This document shows positions 32,945 through 41,259 of a DNA stretch of 41,293 nt, in pieces. The stretch covers positions 1 to 41,293 of the forward strand of contig JAGHUP010000005.1 of assembly GCA_018064755.1 (NCBI GenBank), in the 5' to 3' direction. Position numbers and translations under genes: made by a program. Every line of letters begins with the position of its first letter. Within the stretch, counting starts at the first letter, position 1. The notes under the pieces are model-generated. The model had not been told where the DNA came from. It saw nothing but the letters and a program-made list of their open reading frames with translations, and made no database searches. Source of the DNA: Candidatus Crickella equi (GTDB lineage: Bacteria; Bacillota; Clostridia; Peptostreptococcales; Anaerovoracaceae).

Positions 32945-34063
32945 TTATTCTTGCTCCTCTTCAGGGCCTGACCAATTAAGACTCTTTTCGTCAATGATGT
33001 TAGTATCAATTGCGTGCTTAACAACTCGACGAGCACGAATAATATTCTCAGGCTTGTCGCCGAAGAGTGTGTTGTAAAGCCATATGATACTCTTCTCACC
33101 ATATCCTTGTTTGAGGATATAAATTACAACCAAGTTGAAGATAGGAGCAGTAGACGTGATGATATCCAGCTCCAGGCCAGCCATTCTGTGAAGTGAGAGG
33201 CGCTTGGCATCTTCGGAATAATCGTTCTTCATCTTCTCAATGTCACCAAGTGTCTTGAACTTGAGTACTCGGAAGACTTCATAATATGGCTCCATATTTC
33301 CTGGGATAATTTCCGCCTTGAGAGATGATGCTACTGATTCAACCAGTCTGTCGAATGGTTTGATATCTAAATAGTTATTGAAGGAATCCTTGTTGTATTC
33401 GATATCGTCAAACTTACCATCATTGACAAGTGTAAGAATCTGATTACGATACTCACTGATGTCTCTTCTAAATCTCTTGAACTCGTCGTCTGCAATTTCA
33501 AGAAGACCAGCAAGACGAGATATTGTTCTCTTATATTCAGTAGGAATCTCGACTACAGATTTGTAACCGATATCGTGGTTGATAGTAGCCCAGATGTCCT
33601 GAAGTACTGTTCTTACTTGAATTTCGAATTTGTATTCGTTCAGCTCCGGATATTTCTCATCATAATAGAGCTCTTTAGGAATACGACATATATAATGAAT
33701 AGAAAGATAACCGAATCTATCTGATTCGAGCAGCTTTCTCTTATCTACAGAGTTTGCCCAATCAATTTCGAAGAGTCTTTCAACTAGAGCTGCTACCAAA
33801 TCAACTTCGTCATTGTAAAGGGTAGAGACTCTAGCACCGAATATGTCAGTGATATCGTCCAAACTGTGGTATTTGTAACCCTTCAGCTCGAGCTTGCCGG
33901 CAAGACTTTCCTCTGTCTTAACTCTGGAAGAAATCTTGGCATATTCAATGCCTTCTTTACCAATGTTAAGATCAAGAATATGAGTTACTATATCCTCCAT
34001 CATAGCGAATGAATCGCGCTTTTCGTGGTACTCTTTAAGAATATCTTTGCAGTGCTGATCCAT
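32945..34063 (-). CDS. RelA/SpoT synthetase-domain protein with C-terminal extension
   Basis: 372 residues. The start at 34063 (MDQHCKDI) is chosen because GGAGGA lies just upstream, overlapping an earlier ATG at 34078. Residues ~35-190 form the nucleotidyltransferase: SSRVKTEESLAGKL, DDITDIFGARVSTLY, RFGYLSIHYICRIP and FEIQVRTVLQDIWATINHDIGYKS. The G-loop SIHY differs from the SLHV of the other synthetase here and recalls toxSAS-type proteins, some of which pyrophosphorylate tRNA 3' ends. The C-terminal ~170 residues are helical and unrecognised. Either an alarmone synthetase or a tRNA-modifying relative is possible. Confidence 0.83.
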   Translation of the reverse strand: MDQHCKDILKEYHEKRDSFAMMEDIVTHILDLNIGKEGIEYAKISSRVKTEESLAGKLELKGYKYHSLDDITDIFGARVSTLYNDEVDLVAALVERLFEIDWANSVDKRKLLESDRFGYLSIHYICRIPKELYYDEKYPELNEYKFEIQVRTVLQDIWATINHDIGYKSVVEIPTEYKRTISRLAGLLEIADDEFKRFRRDISEYRNQILTLVNDGKFDDIEYNKDSFNNYLDIKPFDRLVESVASSLKAEIIPGNMEPYYEVFRVLKFKTLGDIEKMKNDYSEDAKRLSLHRMAGLELDIITSTAPIFNLVVIYILKQGYGEKSIIWLYNTLFGDKPENIIRARRVVKHAIDTNIIDEKSLNWSGPEEEQE

Positions 34064-34151
34064 AAATTCTTCCTCCATATAAGTGTGATACTTAATGATA
34101 CCAAAAATTATTTGAAAAGACTATTATTTTAAGGAGTTCTGCCAAAATTTG

Positions 34152-34180
34152 TTGACAAGTATTTGGACTTTTGGTAATAT
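34152..34180 (+). promoter_or_regulatory. Promoter of the tRNA operon
   Basis: Perfect -35 TTGACA (34152-34157), 17-base spacer and -10 TAATAT (34175-34180), about 36 bases before the first tRNA. The stretch between it and the divergent gene at 34063 is AT-rich without other structure. Confidence 0.9.
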
Positions 34181-34215
34181 AAACAAGCTGACTTCAAAAG
34201 TTGGCGAACAAATAT

Positions 34216-34292
34216 GGCGGCGTAGCTTAGTTGGCTAGAGCGTCCGGTTCATACCCGGAAGGTCACTGGTTCAAGTCCAGTCGCCGCTACCA
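34216..34292 (+). tRNA. tRNA-Met (anticodon CAT)
   Basis: Cloverleaf of 77 nt with encoded CCA. Acceptor GGCGGCG/CGCCGCT, anticodon stem TCCGG/CCGGA with CAT at 34250-34252, and TPsiC loop GTTCAAG. The first pair is G-T, unlike the unpaired 1-72 of an initiator. A CAT-reading tRNA-Ile2 cannot be excluded. Confidence 0.93.
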
Positions 34293-34296
34293 AGTT

Positions 34297-34372
34297 GGAC
34301 GCATAGCTCAGCTGGGAGAGCACCTGCCTTACAAGCAGGGGGTCATAGGTTCGAGCCCTATTGCGTCCACCA
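34297..34372 (+). tRNA. tRNA-Val (anticodon TAC)
   Basis: 76 nt with CCA. Acceptor GGACGCA/TGCGTCC, anticodon stem CCTGC/GCAGG with TAC at 34330-34332. Confidence 0.97.
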
Positions 34373-34376
34373 ATTT

Positions 34377-34453
34377 GGCCGGGTAGTTCAGTTGGTTAGA
34401 ATGCCAGCCTGTCACGCTGGAGGTCGACGGTTCGAGCCCGTTCCCGGTCGCCA
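34377..34453 (+). tRNA. tRNA-Asp (anticodon GTC)
   Basis: 77 nt with CCA. Acceptor GGCCGGG/CCCGGTC (one G-T pair), anticodon stem CCAGC/GCTGG, GTC at 34411-34413, G discriminator as expected for Asp. Confidence 0.97.
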
Positions 34454-34459
34454 AAATAT

Positions 34460-34536
34460 GGTGGGTGTCGTCAAGTGGTTAAGACCCTGGGTTGTGGCTC
34501 CAGTATGCGTGGGTTCGAATCCCTCCACCCACCCCA
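34460..34536 (+). tRNA. tRNA-His (anticodon GTG)
   Basis: 77 nt including the extra 5' G (G-1, 34460) opposite C73, the His identity element. Acceptor GTGGGTG/CACCCAC, anticodon loop TTGTGGC with GTG at 34494-34496, CCA encoded. Confidence 0.97.
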
Positions 34537-34585
34537 TATTTCTTCTTGATAGAAGTGTGGTAAAGGAATATAATTAATATGTTGA

Positions 34586-34660
34586 TGGGGTATAGCCAAG
34601 CGGTAAGGCAACGGATTCTGATTCCGTCATGCGCAGGTTCGAATCCTGCTACCCTAGCCA
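34586..34660 (+). tRNA. tRNA-Gln (anticodon CTG)
   Basis: 75 nt with CCA. Acceptor TGGGGTA/TACCCTA, anticodon stem ACGGA/TCCGT, CTG at 34618-34620. It is separated from tRNA-His by 49 bases of AT-rich spacer. Confidence 0.96.
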
Positions 34661-34663
34661 AGT

Positions 34664-34737
34664 GGTGACATAGCCAAGTGGTAAGGCCACGGTCTGCAAA
34701 ACCGTCATCCCCGGTTCAAATCCGGGTGTCACCTCCA
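34664..34737 (+). tRNA. tRNA-Cys (anticodon GCA)
   Basis: 74 nt with CCA. Acceptor GGTGACA/TGTCACC, anticodon stem ACGGT/ACCGT, GCA at 34696-34698, U73 discriminator as for Cys. Confidence 0.97.
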
Positions 34738-34745
34738 TAAGAATT

Positions 34746-34779
34746 GAACGGAATTTGTATTGAATTCCGTTCTTTTTTT
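34746..34779 (+). terminator. Terminator of the tRNA operon
   Basis: GAACGGAATT (34746-34755) pairs with AATTCCGTTC (34763-34772), followed by seven T. Confidence 0.95.
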
Positions 34780-34892
34780 ATAACCATAATCGATGAAATT
34801 ATTGACTGTCTTTTCAGTAGGGACTGAAATCACTCTGTGTCCGTATATCTCGGACATTGAGCGATTTTTTTGTATATATGTGGGTGTTTTTG

Positions 34893-34921
34893 TTGGTTTT
34901 TGTCCGCAGATAATGTACAAT
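34893..34921 (+). promoter_or_regulatory. Promoter of the liv operon
   Basis: TTGGTT (34893-34898) and TACAAT (34916-34921) with a 17-base spacer, 45 bases before livK. Just upstream a TGTCCG/CGGACA stem (about 34839-34857), followed at a distance by TTTTTTT, may be a second terminator or attenuator. Confidence 0.7.
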
Positions 34922-34966
34922 AATCTCGTTATTTGATATTAACTATTCTTTAAGGAGGAATACATA

Positions 34967-36145
34967 ATGAAAAAGGTATTAGCATTAACACTTTCACTGC
35001 TGATGGTACTTACTTTCTGTGTTGGCTGCGGCGGCGGATCAGATTCTGGCGCTGATGGCGATACAATCAAGATCGGAGTATTTGAGCCAGCTTCCGGAGA
35101 TAACGGAGCAGGTGGAAAGCAGGAGACACTGGGTATTCAGTATGGTAACAAAGTTCAGCCTACAGTTACTATCGGTGACAAGGAGTACAACGTTGAGCTC
35201 GAAATCGTAGATAACGAGTCCGATAACTCCAAGGCTGTAACTGCTGCACAGAACCTCGTTTCCAGCGGAGTATCCATGGTTCTCGGATCATACGGTTCAG
35301 CAGTATCCATCGCAGCTGCAGATACATTCCACGAGGCAGGCGTTCCTGCTATCGGAGTTACTTGCACAAACCCTCAGGTAACAGCTGACTGTGACGAGTA
35401 CTTCAGAATTTGCTTCCTGGACCCATTCCAGGGCACAGTACTTGCTAACTATGCTTGGGAATCAGGCATGAAGAAGGCATACTGCCTGTCCAAGCTGGGT
35501 GATGACTACTCAGTAGGACTGGTTAACTACTTCAAGAAGGCATTCACAGCTCTCGGTGGAGAAGTTGTTGAAGAGCAGTTCCCAGATAAGAACACAGACT
35601 TCACTTCATATGTAGCTAACGCTAAGAAGAAGGGATGCGACGTATTCTACAGCCCAGTTTCAATCGAAGCTGCTGTAAACATCATCGACCAGGCTAAGGC
35701 TCAGAAGATTGGTATGCCAATCCTCGCTGGAGACACTTGGGATTCCAACATGGTAACAGCTGCTGCTAAGGGCACAGACCTCGATATCGTAGTTACTACA
35801 TTCTACCAGGAGGGTGGTAACCCAGAATTCGACGAAGGCATCAAGGCTTGGATGGAAGAGGATTCAGATGCTCTGACTAACAACGGTGGAAACACTGACC
35901 TGGCTGCTGTAACAGCAATGGGTTATGACGCATACATGGTAGCTCTTGAGGCTCTCAAGGCTGCTGGTTCTGCAGATCCAGCTGACGTTCTCGCTGCACT
36001 GCCATCACTTGAAGTAAAGGGTCTGGTTTGCGGAGACGTTACATTCAACGAGACTGGTGACGCTAACAAGACAGAAGCATTCGTTAAGAAGTGCAACTGC
36101 GAGAAGGGCGTTTGGGAATTCGTTAAGAAGCAGAGCGCTAACTAA
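34967..36145 (+). CDS. livK: Branched-chain amino acid ABC transporter substrate-binding lipoprotein
   Basis: 392 residues. The signal peptide MKKVLALTLSLLMVLTFCVGC ends at lipobox Cys21, followed by a GGG/Ser/Asp linker. The mature part is a type I periplasmic-binding fold (IKIGVFEPASGDNGAGGKQETLGIQYG; NQ-rich VTAAQNLVSSGVSMVLGSYGS). It probably captures leucine, isoleucine, valine or a related ligand outside the membrane. SD AGGAGG. It heads the livKHMGF operon, with a hairpin after its stop codon. Confidence 0.93.
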   Translation: MKKVLALTLSLLMVLTFCVGCGGGSDSGADGDTIKIGVFEPASGDNGAGGKQETLGIQYGNKVQPTVTIGDKEYNVELEIVDNESDNSKAVTAAQNLVSSGVSMVLGSYGSAVSIAAADTFHEAGVPAIGVTCTNPQVTADCDEYFRICFLDPFQGTVLANYAWESGMKKAYCLSKLGDDYSVGLVNYFKKAFTALGGEVVEEQFPDKNTDFTSYVANAKKKGCDVFYSPVSIEAAVNIIDQAKAQKIGMPILAGDTWDSNMVTAAAKGTDLDIVVTTFYQEGGNPEFDEGIKAWMEEDSDALTNNGGNTDLAAVTAMGYDAYMVALEALKAAGSADPADVLAALPSLEVKGLVCGDVTFNETGDANKTEAFVKKCNCEKGVWEFVKKQSAN

Positions 36146-36195
36146 TTTGGCGGTATAAATTCTGTTTAACGAAATTACACGTTGACACTAATATA

Positions 36196-36219
36196 GCGGG
36201 AGGCCGTAAGGCTTCCCGC
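36196..36219 (+). promoter_or_regulatory. livK-livH intercistronic hairpin
   Basis: GCGGGAGGCC (36196-36205) pairs with GGCTTCCCGC (36210-36219, one G-T pair) around a GTAA tetraloop, without a T-run. Such hairpins commonly stabilise the message of the binding protein and lower expression of the permease genes. Confidence 0.8.
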
Positions 36220-36245
36220 ATCTTTACTGAAAAGAGAAAATAATT

Positions 36246-37130
36246 ATGAGTTTAATTTCAAGTTGGCTTCCGTACATTCTTGCGGGAATCGCAATTGGCG
36301 GACAATATGCGTTGATCGCTATCGGATACACAATGGTTTACGGTATCTTGAGACTGATCAACTTTGCTCACGGTGACGTATTTATGTGGTCAGGTCTTAT
36401 CATGGTTTATCTGATTACCGTAATGCCACTGTGGCTTTCTATTATCTGTGTTATCATCTTCGCAATCGTTCTTGGTACAACAATTGAGAAGGTGGCATAC
36501 AGACCATTAAGAACTGCACCACGTATGTCAATCATGATTTCAGCTATCGGCGTTTCATACCTGCTGCAGAACGTAGCACTGTATATTACAGGTGGTCTGA
36601 CTAAGACTTATCCATCCATTTCATGGCTGCAGAAGACTGTTGATATCGGTCCTGCAACAACTAAGATGGTAACTCTTATCACTCCAATTCTGACTATCGT
36701 TCTGGTTGTTGGTCTGGTAATGCTGATTAACCATACTAAGATTGGTATGGCAATGCGTGCAGTATCTAGAGATTTCGAAACATCTTCCCTGATGGGAATT
36801 GATATTAATAGAGTCATTACTGTTACATTCGTAATTGGATGCGGACTTGCAGCTATCGGCTCAGTTCTGTTCTTCTCCAACTACACAGGAATCAACCCTA
36901 TGTCCGGAGCTATGCCTGGACTTAAGGCATTCGTTGCTGCTGTATTCGGAGGTATCGGTTCTGTTCCTGGTGCTGTTGTTGGTGCGTTCATCATCGGTAT
37001 CTGCGAGAATATCATCAAGGGTGCTGGATGGACTACATTCTCTGACGCATTCACATTCGTACTGCTCATCGTAATCCTGATGGTTAAGCCTACAGGACTC
37101 TTCGGTGAAAAGAACATTGATAAGGTATAA
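36246..37130 (+). CDS. livH: Branched-chain amino acid ABC transporter permease LivH
   Basis: 294 residues, about eight hydrophobic segments. The start GIAIGGQYALIAIGYTMVYGILRLINFAHGDVFM is the LivH family hallmark, and GGIGSVPGAVVGAFIIGICEN is the conserved EAA-like loop contacting the ATPases. Weak SD (AAAGAGAA). It forms the membrane channel with LivM. Confidence 0.95.
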   Translation: MSLISSWLPYILAGIAIGGQYALIAIGYTMVYGILRLINFAHGDVFMWSGLIMVYLITVMPLWLSIICVIIFAIVLGTTIEKVAYRPLRTAPRMSIMISAIGVSYLLQNVALYITGGLTKTYPSISWLQKTVDIGPATTKMVTLITPILTIVLVVGLVMLINHTKIGMAMRAVSRDFETSSLMGIDINRVITVTFVIGCGLAAIGSVLFFSNYTGINPMSGAMPGLKAFVAAVFGGIGSVPGAVVGAFIIGICENIIKGAGWTTFSDAFTFVLLIVILMVKPTGLFGEKNIDKV

Positions 37131-37140
37131 GGAGGGTACT

Positions 37141-38448
37141 ATGGCACGAGTTACACTTAACAAGAAGACCAAATTAGTGCTCTCTTTCCTCGGAATTGCT
37201 CTGATTCTCCTTGGCTCATACTTAGCTGATGAGATGATTCCAGCAAGTTCCAATATGAGAATGTTCGTAACAGTTCTCGAGAAGGGCGCTATCTATGCAC
37301 TTGTTGCAGTATCAATGAACTTGCTTAACGGATTTACTGGACTGTTCTCACTCGGTCAGGCAGGATTCATGCTGATTGGTGCATACACATATGCAATCTT
37401 TACTATTCCAGCTGCCAAGCACGCTGACGTATATATGTACTTCGACGGTGGTGCAATTCAGTGGTCCATTGAGGAAGCACTGTCCGGTAGTCTGGGAATT
37501 GTTGGACATTATCTTGGAATGCTGATTCCAATTATCGGTGCAGGCCTGTTGGTTGCATTAATTGCATATCTCATCGGTATTCCTGTACTGAGACTTAAGT
37601 CCGACTATCTGGCAATCGCAACTCTCGGATTTGCCGAGATTCTGAAGGCATTCTTCCAGTGGAATACACTTGGTCCTATTACTAATGGATCCAACGTTCT
37701 CCGTAAGTATGCAACATATGACAATTCCATTTTCGTTGTACTGATTGCTTTAATCTCAATTGCATTTATCATGCTGCTTATCAACTCAACATATGGCCGT
37801 GCATTCAAGGCTATTAGAGATGACGAAATCGCAGCAGAGGCAATGGGTGTTAACCTGTTCAAGCATAAGGAACTTGCATTCGTAATTTCCTCATTCTTCG
37901 CAGGCGTAGGCGGAGCTCTGCTGGCTATGTTCCAGGGAACTATCGCTGCTACACCATTTACAACAACAATGACTTATGAAATCCTGCTTATCGTAGTTAT
38001 CGGTGGTATCGGTTCTGTAACAGGATCCATCATCGGAGCATTCCTCTTCACTGCTTGTTCAGAATGGTGGCTGAGAGGTCTCGATGCAGGAACATGGCTG
38101 GGAATCACTTCAGAATGGTTCAGACCAGGATTCCGTAAGGTTGTATTCGCAGTAATCATCATGCTCATCGTACTCTTTGCAGCACAGGGCATTATGGGAA
38201 CCAAGGAATTTAGCTGGGAAGGCTTGTTATCATGGTTCAAGAATCTGCCTGCTAACCTTAAGGCTGCTCCAGCTAAGAATAAGGCTAAGGCACAGGCTAA
38301 GAAGGAAGCTAAGGCAAGAGATAAGGCTGCTAAGGCTCAGGCTAAGGAGGACAAGGCTAATTCAGCTGCTAAGGCTGCATCAGGCGAGAAACTCTTCGAG
38401 CCACTGCCTGTATATGATCACGTTGTAGTATTTAAGGAGGGTAAATAA
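37141..38448 (+). CDS. livM: Branched-chain amino acid ABC transporter permease LivM, with Lys/Ala-rich tail
   Basis: 435 residues. The start at 37141 (MARVTLNKK) follows AAGGAGGG; an in-frame ATG at 37105 lies inside livH. Motifs MNLLNGFTGLFSLGQAGFMLIGAY, LRLKSDYLAIATLGFAEI and GGIGSVTGSIIGAFLF are typical. The last ~70 residues form an unusual cytoplasmic tail of Lys and Ala repeats (KAKAQAKKEAKARDKAAKAQAKEDK) ending in a short hydrophobic segment. Stop and livG start overlap by one base. Confidence 0.95.
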   Translation: MARVTLNKKTKLVLSFLGIALILLGSYLADEMIPASSNMRMFVTVLEKGAIYALVAVSMNLLNGFTGLFSLGQAGFMLIGAYTYAIFTIPAAKHADVYMYFDGGAIQWSIEEALSGSLGIVGHYLGMLIPIIGAGLLVALIAYLIGIPVLRLKSDYLAIATLGFAEILKAFFQWNTLGPITNGSNVLRKYATYDNSIFVVLIALISIAFIMLLINSTYGRAFKAIRDDEIAAEAMGVNLFKHKELAFVISSFFAGVGGALLAMFQGTIAATPFTTTMTYEILLIVVIGGIGSVTGSIIGAFLFTACSEWWLRGLDAGTWLGITSEWFRPGFRKVVFAVIIMLIVLFAAQGIMGTKEFSWEGLLSWFKNLPANLKAAPAKNKAKAQAKKEAKARDKAAKAQAKEDKANSAAKAASGEKLFEPLPVYDHVVVFKEGK

Positions 38449-39302
38449 TGAAACCTAATAGAGATATTGAAGTTATGCGACTCTCCGATATTACAATGCA
38501 GTTCGGCGGAGTTGTCGCTGTAGACAACCTGAACCTCAAGGTTCACAAGAATGAAATCGTAGGTCTGATTGGACCTAATGGTGCTGGAAAGACAACAGCA
38601 TTTAACTGCATCACTGGAGTATATGAGCCAACTAATGGTTCTGTTACAATCAACGGTGAAGTAGTTATTGAGAATTACCCACAGGGTAAGATGAAGGATA
38701 CATACAAGGGAAGAAACCAGGGCAAGTACACAGAGTCCAAGGCTATGCTGCCAGACAAGGTAACTAAGCTGGGTGTTGCTCGTACTTTCCAGAACATTAG
38801 ACTGTTTAAGGGTATGACTGTACTTGAGAATGTAATGCTGGCTATGCATATGAACCAGAAGCAGAGCATTTTCGGTGCTGCACTTCACAGTCCTCTTGCT
38901 AGAAAAGAAGAGGCCAAAATGAAGGAAGAAGCTCTTGAACTGCTGAAGAAGGTTGACCTGTATGAGAATAGAGACGACATGTCAACATCATTGCCTTATG
39001 GTAAGCAGAGACACCTTGAGATCGCAAGAGCACTGGCAACTAAGCCAAGCATCCTGCTTCTCGATGAGCCGGCTGCTGGTATGAACCCTCAGGAGTCTGA
39101 CGACCTGATGAAGTTCATTGGCCGTATTCGTGATGAGTTTGATCTGTCAATCCTGATGATTGAGCACCATATGCAGGTAATCATGGGTATTTGCGATTAT
39201 ATCTATGTACTTAACTATGGTGGTCAGATTGCAGATGGTACAGCTGAAGAGATTCAGAACAACCCTGCAGTAATTGAAGCATATCTGGGGGTGGATGAAT
39301 AA
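38448..39302 (+). CDS. livG: Branched-chain amino acid ABC transporter ATP-binding protein LivG
   Basis: 284 residues. Walker A GPNGAGKTT, signature LPYGKQRHLEIARAL, Walker B ILLLDEPAAGMNP and switch His in MIEHHMQVI. A ~30-residue insert (near residues 75-105, NYPQGKMKDTYKGRNQGKYTESK) after the first beta sheet is longer than usual. SD AAGGAGG inside the livM end. The stop overlaps livF. Confidence 0.96.
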   Translation: MKPNRDIEVMRLSDITMQFGGVVAVDNLNLKVHKNEIVGLIGPNGAGKTTAFNCITGVYEPTNGSVTINGEVVIENYPQGKMKDTYKGRNQGKYTESKAMLPDKVTKLGVARTFQNIRLFKGMTVLENVMLAMHMNQKQSIFGAALHSPLARKEEAKMKEEALELLKKVDLYENRDDMSTSLPYGKQRHLEIARALATKPSILLLDEPAAGMNPQESDDLMKFIGRIRDEFDLSILMIEHHMQVIMGICDYIYVLNYGGQIADGTAEEIQNNPAVIEAYLGVDE

Positions 39303-40006
39303 TGTTAGCAATAAGAGATTTACATGTTTATTATGGCGGAATTCACGCCCTGCAGGGAATCGATATCGATGTTCCTGATGGCCAGATTATTTCACTGATT
39401 GGTGCCAATGGTGCAGGAAAGTCAACTACACTTAAGTCCATCATGGGACTGGTTGGCAAGCGCCAGGGACAGGTATTCTGGGACAACCTTGATATCACTT
39501 CAATGAAGACTAAGGATATCGTTAAAGAAGGAATTATTCTCTGCCCAGAAGGAAGACGTATTTTCCCTGATCTCACAGTAGATGAGAATATTATGTGCGG
39601 AGCTTATCTGAGAAAAGATAAGGAAGAAATCGAGAAGGATAGAGAATGGGTTTATAGCCTGTTCCCAAGACTGAAGGAGAGAACATGGCAGCTCGGAGCT
39701 ACTCTTTCCGGTGGTGAGCAGCAGATGCTTGCAGTTGCAAGAGCACTGATGTCCAAGCCAAAGCTGCTGATGCTCGATGAGCCTTCACTTGGTCTGGCTC
39801 CATTGATTATCAAGGATATCTTTGCTATTATTCAGAAAATTGCTTCCGAAGGCGTTAACATCATGCTGATTGAGCAGAACGCTAAGGCAGCTCTTGAAAT
39901 CTCCGATTACGCATATGTAATGGAGACTGGAGTTATCACTATGGCTGGTCCTGGTAAGGCTCTTATGAACGACCCAAGAGTACAGCAGGCATACCTCGGA
40001 GAATAA
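39302..40006 (+). CDS. livF: Branched-chain amino acid ABC transporter ATP-binding protein LivF
   Basis: 234 residues, normal length. Walker A GANGAGKST, signature LSGGEQQMLAVARAL, Walker B LLMLDEPSLGLAP and switch His replaced by Gln (LIEQNAK), as usual in LivF. ICPEGRRIFPDLTV is the family landmark (here LCPEGRRIFPDLTV). It pairs with LivG to power uptake. Confidence 0.97.
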   Translation: MLAIRDLHVYYGGIHALQGIDIDVPDGQIISLIGANGAGKSTTLKSIMGLVGKRQGQVFWDNLDITSMKTKDIVKEGIILCPEGRRIFPDLTVDENIMCGAYLRKDKEEIEKDREWVYSLFPRLKERTWQLGATLSGGEQQMLAVARALMSKPKLLMLDEPSLGLAPLIIKDIFAIIQKIASEGVNIMLIEQNAKAALEISDYAYVMETGVITMAGPGKALMNDPRVQQAYLGE

Positions 40007-40010
40007 TCGA

Positions 40011-41081
40011 ATGAAAACAAAATTTAATTTTGGCAGAAAGCTGGCATTGGGACTTATGGTCCTGATGTCAGTACTGTTATTAACAGCTTGCGGCGGTGGT
40101 AGCGGCGAGAACGGAGAAGTTTACGTTTACTGCTACGGAGATTACTACGATCAGGCTATCGTAGATGAATTTGAGGCTGAGACTGGTATCACAGTTGTTC
40201 AGGATACGTATGATACAGCTGAGGAACTCTATACTGTTCTTGAGAACGATGCATCTGCTTATGATTGCATCTGCACTTCCGATTATATGATTGAGAAGAT
40301 GATCAAGAACGATATGCTCGAGGAACTTGACTATGCGAATATGCCTGAGACAGCTAATCTGGATGAGGTTTATCTCCAGAAGTCTGAGAGCTTCGATCCA
40401 GGAAACAAGTATTCAGTTCCTTTCCAGGCAGGTGTTGCTGGAATTCTGTATAACAAGACTATGGTAGATGGCAAAATCGATTCCTGGGATGTGCTCTGGG
40501 ATAAGAAGTATGCCGATCAGATTGTTATGCCAGATAGCGTAAGAGATGCTTTCCAGCTGGCTCTTGCAAGAGAGGGTTACTCAATCAATACAGAAAACGA
40601 GGCTGAAATTAAGAAGGCTGCAGACGCTCTAATGAAGCAGAAGGGCATGGTTTACAAATATGCCAACGATTCTGCAAGAGATTGCCTGGCAGACGGTTCA
40701 GCGGCTATCGGAGTTGTATGGAATGGTGAGTATTTCTACACTAGGGACCTCAATCCAGACGTTGAATTTGTAGTTCCTAAGGAGGGCTCTGAGTTCTTCA
40801 TTGACTCATGGTCAATTCTGAAGGGTGCAGCTAACAAGTCCAATGCTGAAGCTTGGATTAACTTCCTCTGCAAAGCAGAGACTGCTGCAACAAACTTCGA
40901 ATATCTTCACTATACTTGCCCTAACAAGGCAGCACTTGATCTGATTAGTGATGATGACCGCAACAACGAGGCCATCTTCCCATCAGCAGATACGCTGTCA
41001 AGATGCAATTCACTTAAGTCACTTGATGACAAGGTAATGGACATCTACAGCAAGTATTGGAAGAACGTTAAGGCTGAATAG
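40011..41081 (+). CDS. PotD-like spermidine/putrescine-binding lipoprotein
   Basis: 356 residues. The signal peptide has lipobox LLLTAC (Cys27). The mature fold starts VYVYCYGDYYDQAIVDEFEAETGITVVQDTYDTAEELYT, typical of PotD/PotF polyamine-binding proteins, and VPFQAGVAGILYNKTMVDGKIDSWDVLWDKKY is another landmark. GGAGA lies 9 bases upstream within livF, only 4 bases after its stop. No PotABC genes are here, so it either works with a remote transporter or serves the Liv permease. The second idea is speculative. Confidence 0.88.
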   Translation: MKTKFNFGRKLALGLMVLMSVLLLTACGGGSGENGEVYVYCYGDYYDQAIVDEFEAETGITVVQDTYDTAEELYTVLENDASAYDCICTSDYMIEKMIKNDMLEELDYANMPETANLDEVYLQKSESFDPGNKYSVPFQAGVAGILYNKTMVDGKIDSWDVLWDKKYADQIVMPDSVRDAFQLALAREGYSINTENEAEIKKAADALMKQKGMVYKYANDSARDCLADGSAAIGVVWNGEYFYTRDLNPDVEFVVPKEGSEFFIDSWSILKGAANKSNAEAWINFLCKAETAATNFEYLHYTCPNKAALDLISDDDRNNEAIFPSADTLSRCNSLKSLDDKVMDIYSKYWKNVKAE

Positions 41082-41095
41082 TTTATGCTAATAAA

Positions 41096-41119
41096 AAAGC
41101 GCCACTTGTGTGGCGCTTT
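41096..41119 (+). terminator. Terminator of the liv operon
   Basis: AAAGCGCCAC (41096-41105) pairs with GTGGCGCTTT (41110-41119) around TTGT. Only three T belong to the stem end; the second hairpin in the adjoining repeat (41134-41165, followed by TTTCT) probably completes termination. Confidence 0.85.
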
Positions 41120-41217
41120 CAGACTGTAGACAAAGCTCTTTCTCCACTAACGTGGAGGGAGGGCTTTTCTGTTACAACAAAAAACAAGATTGACCTTCAA
41201 AAAACAAGATGCGGAAC
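41119..41217. repeat. 99-bp inverted repeat, right copy
   Basis: Exact reverse complement of 1-99. It holds the hairpin 41134-41165 and two direct copies of CAAAAAACAAGAT (41188-41213). In both copies the hairpin faces away from the preceding gene, as a terminator would. Confidence 0.92.
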
Positions 41218-41259
41218 TTCAATATAGTATAATTGTATTAGATAAATGGAGGTTCCAAA

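Noticed and set aside
34392-34577. ORFs running through the tRNA cluster
   Set aside because: They translate tRNA genes and have no SD; the region is fully explained by six tRNAs.
37105-37140. Earlier start for livM at 37105
   Set aside because: It lies within livH and lacks an SD, while AAGGAGGG precedes the ATG at 37141.
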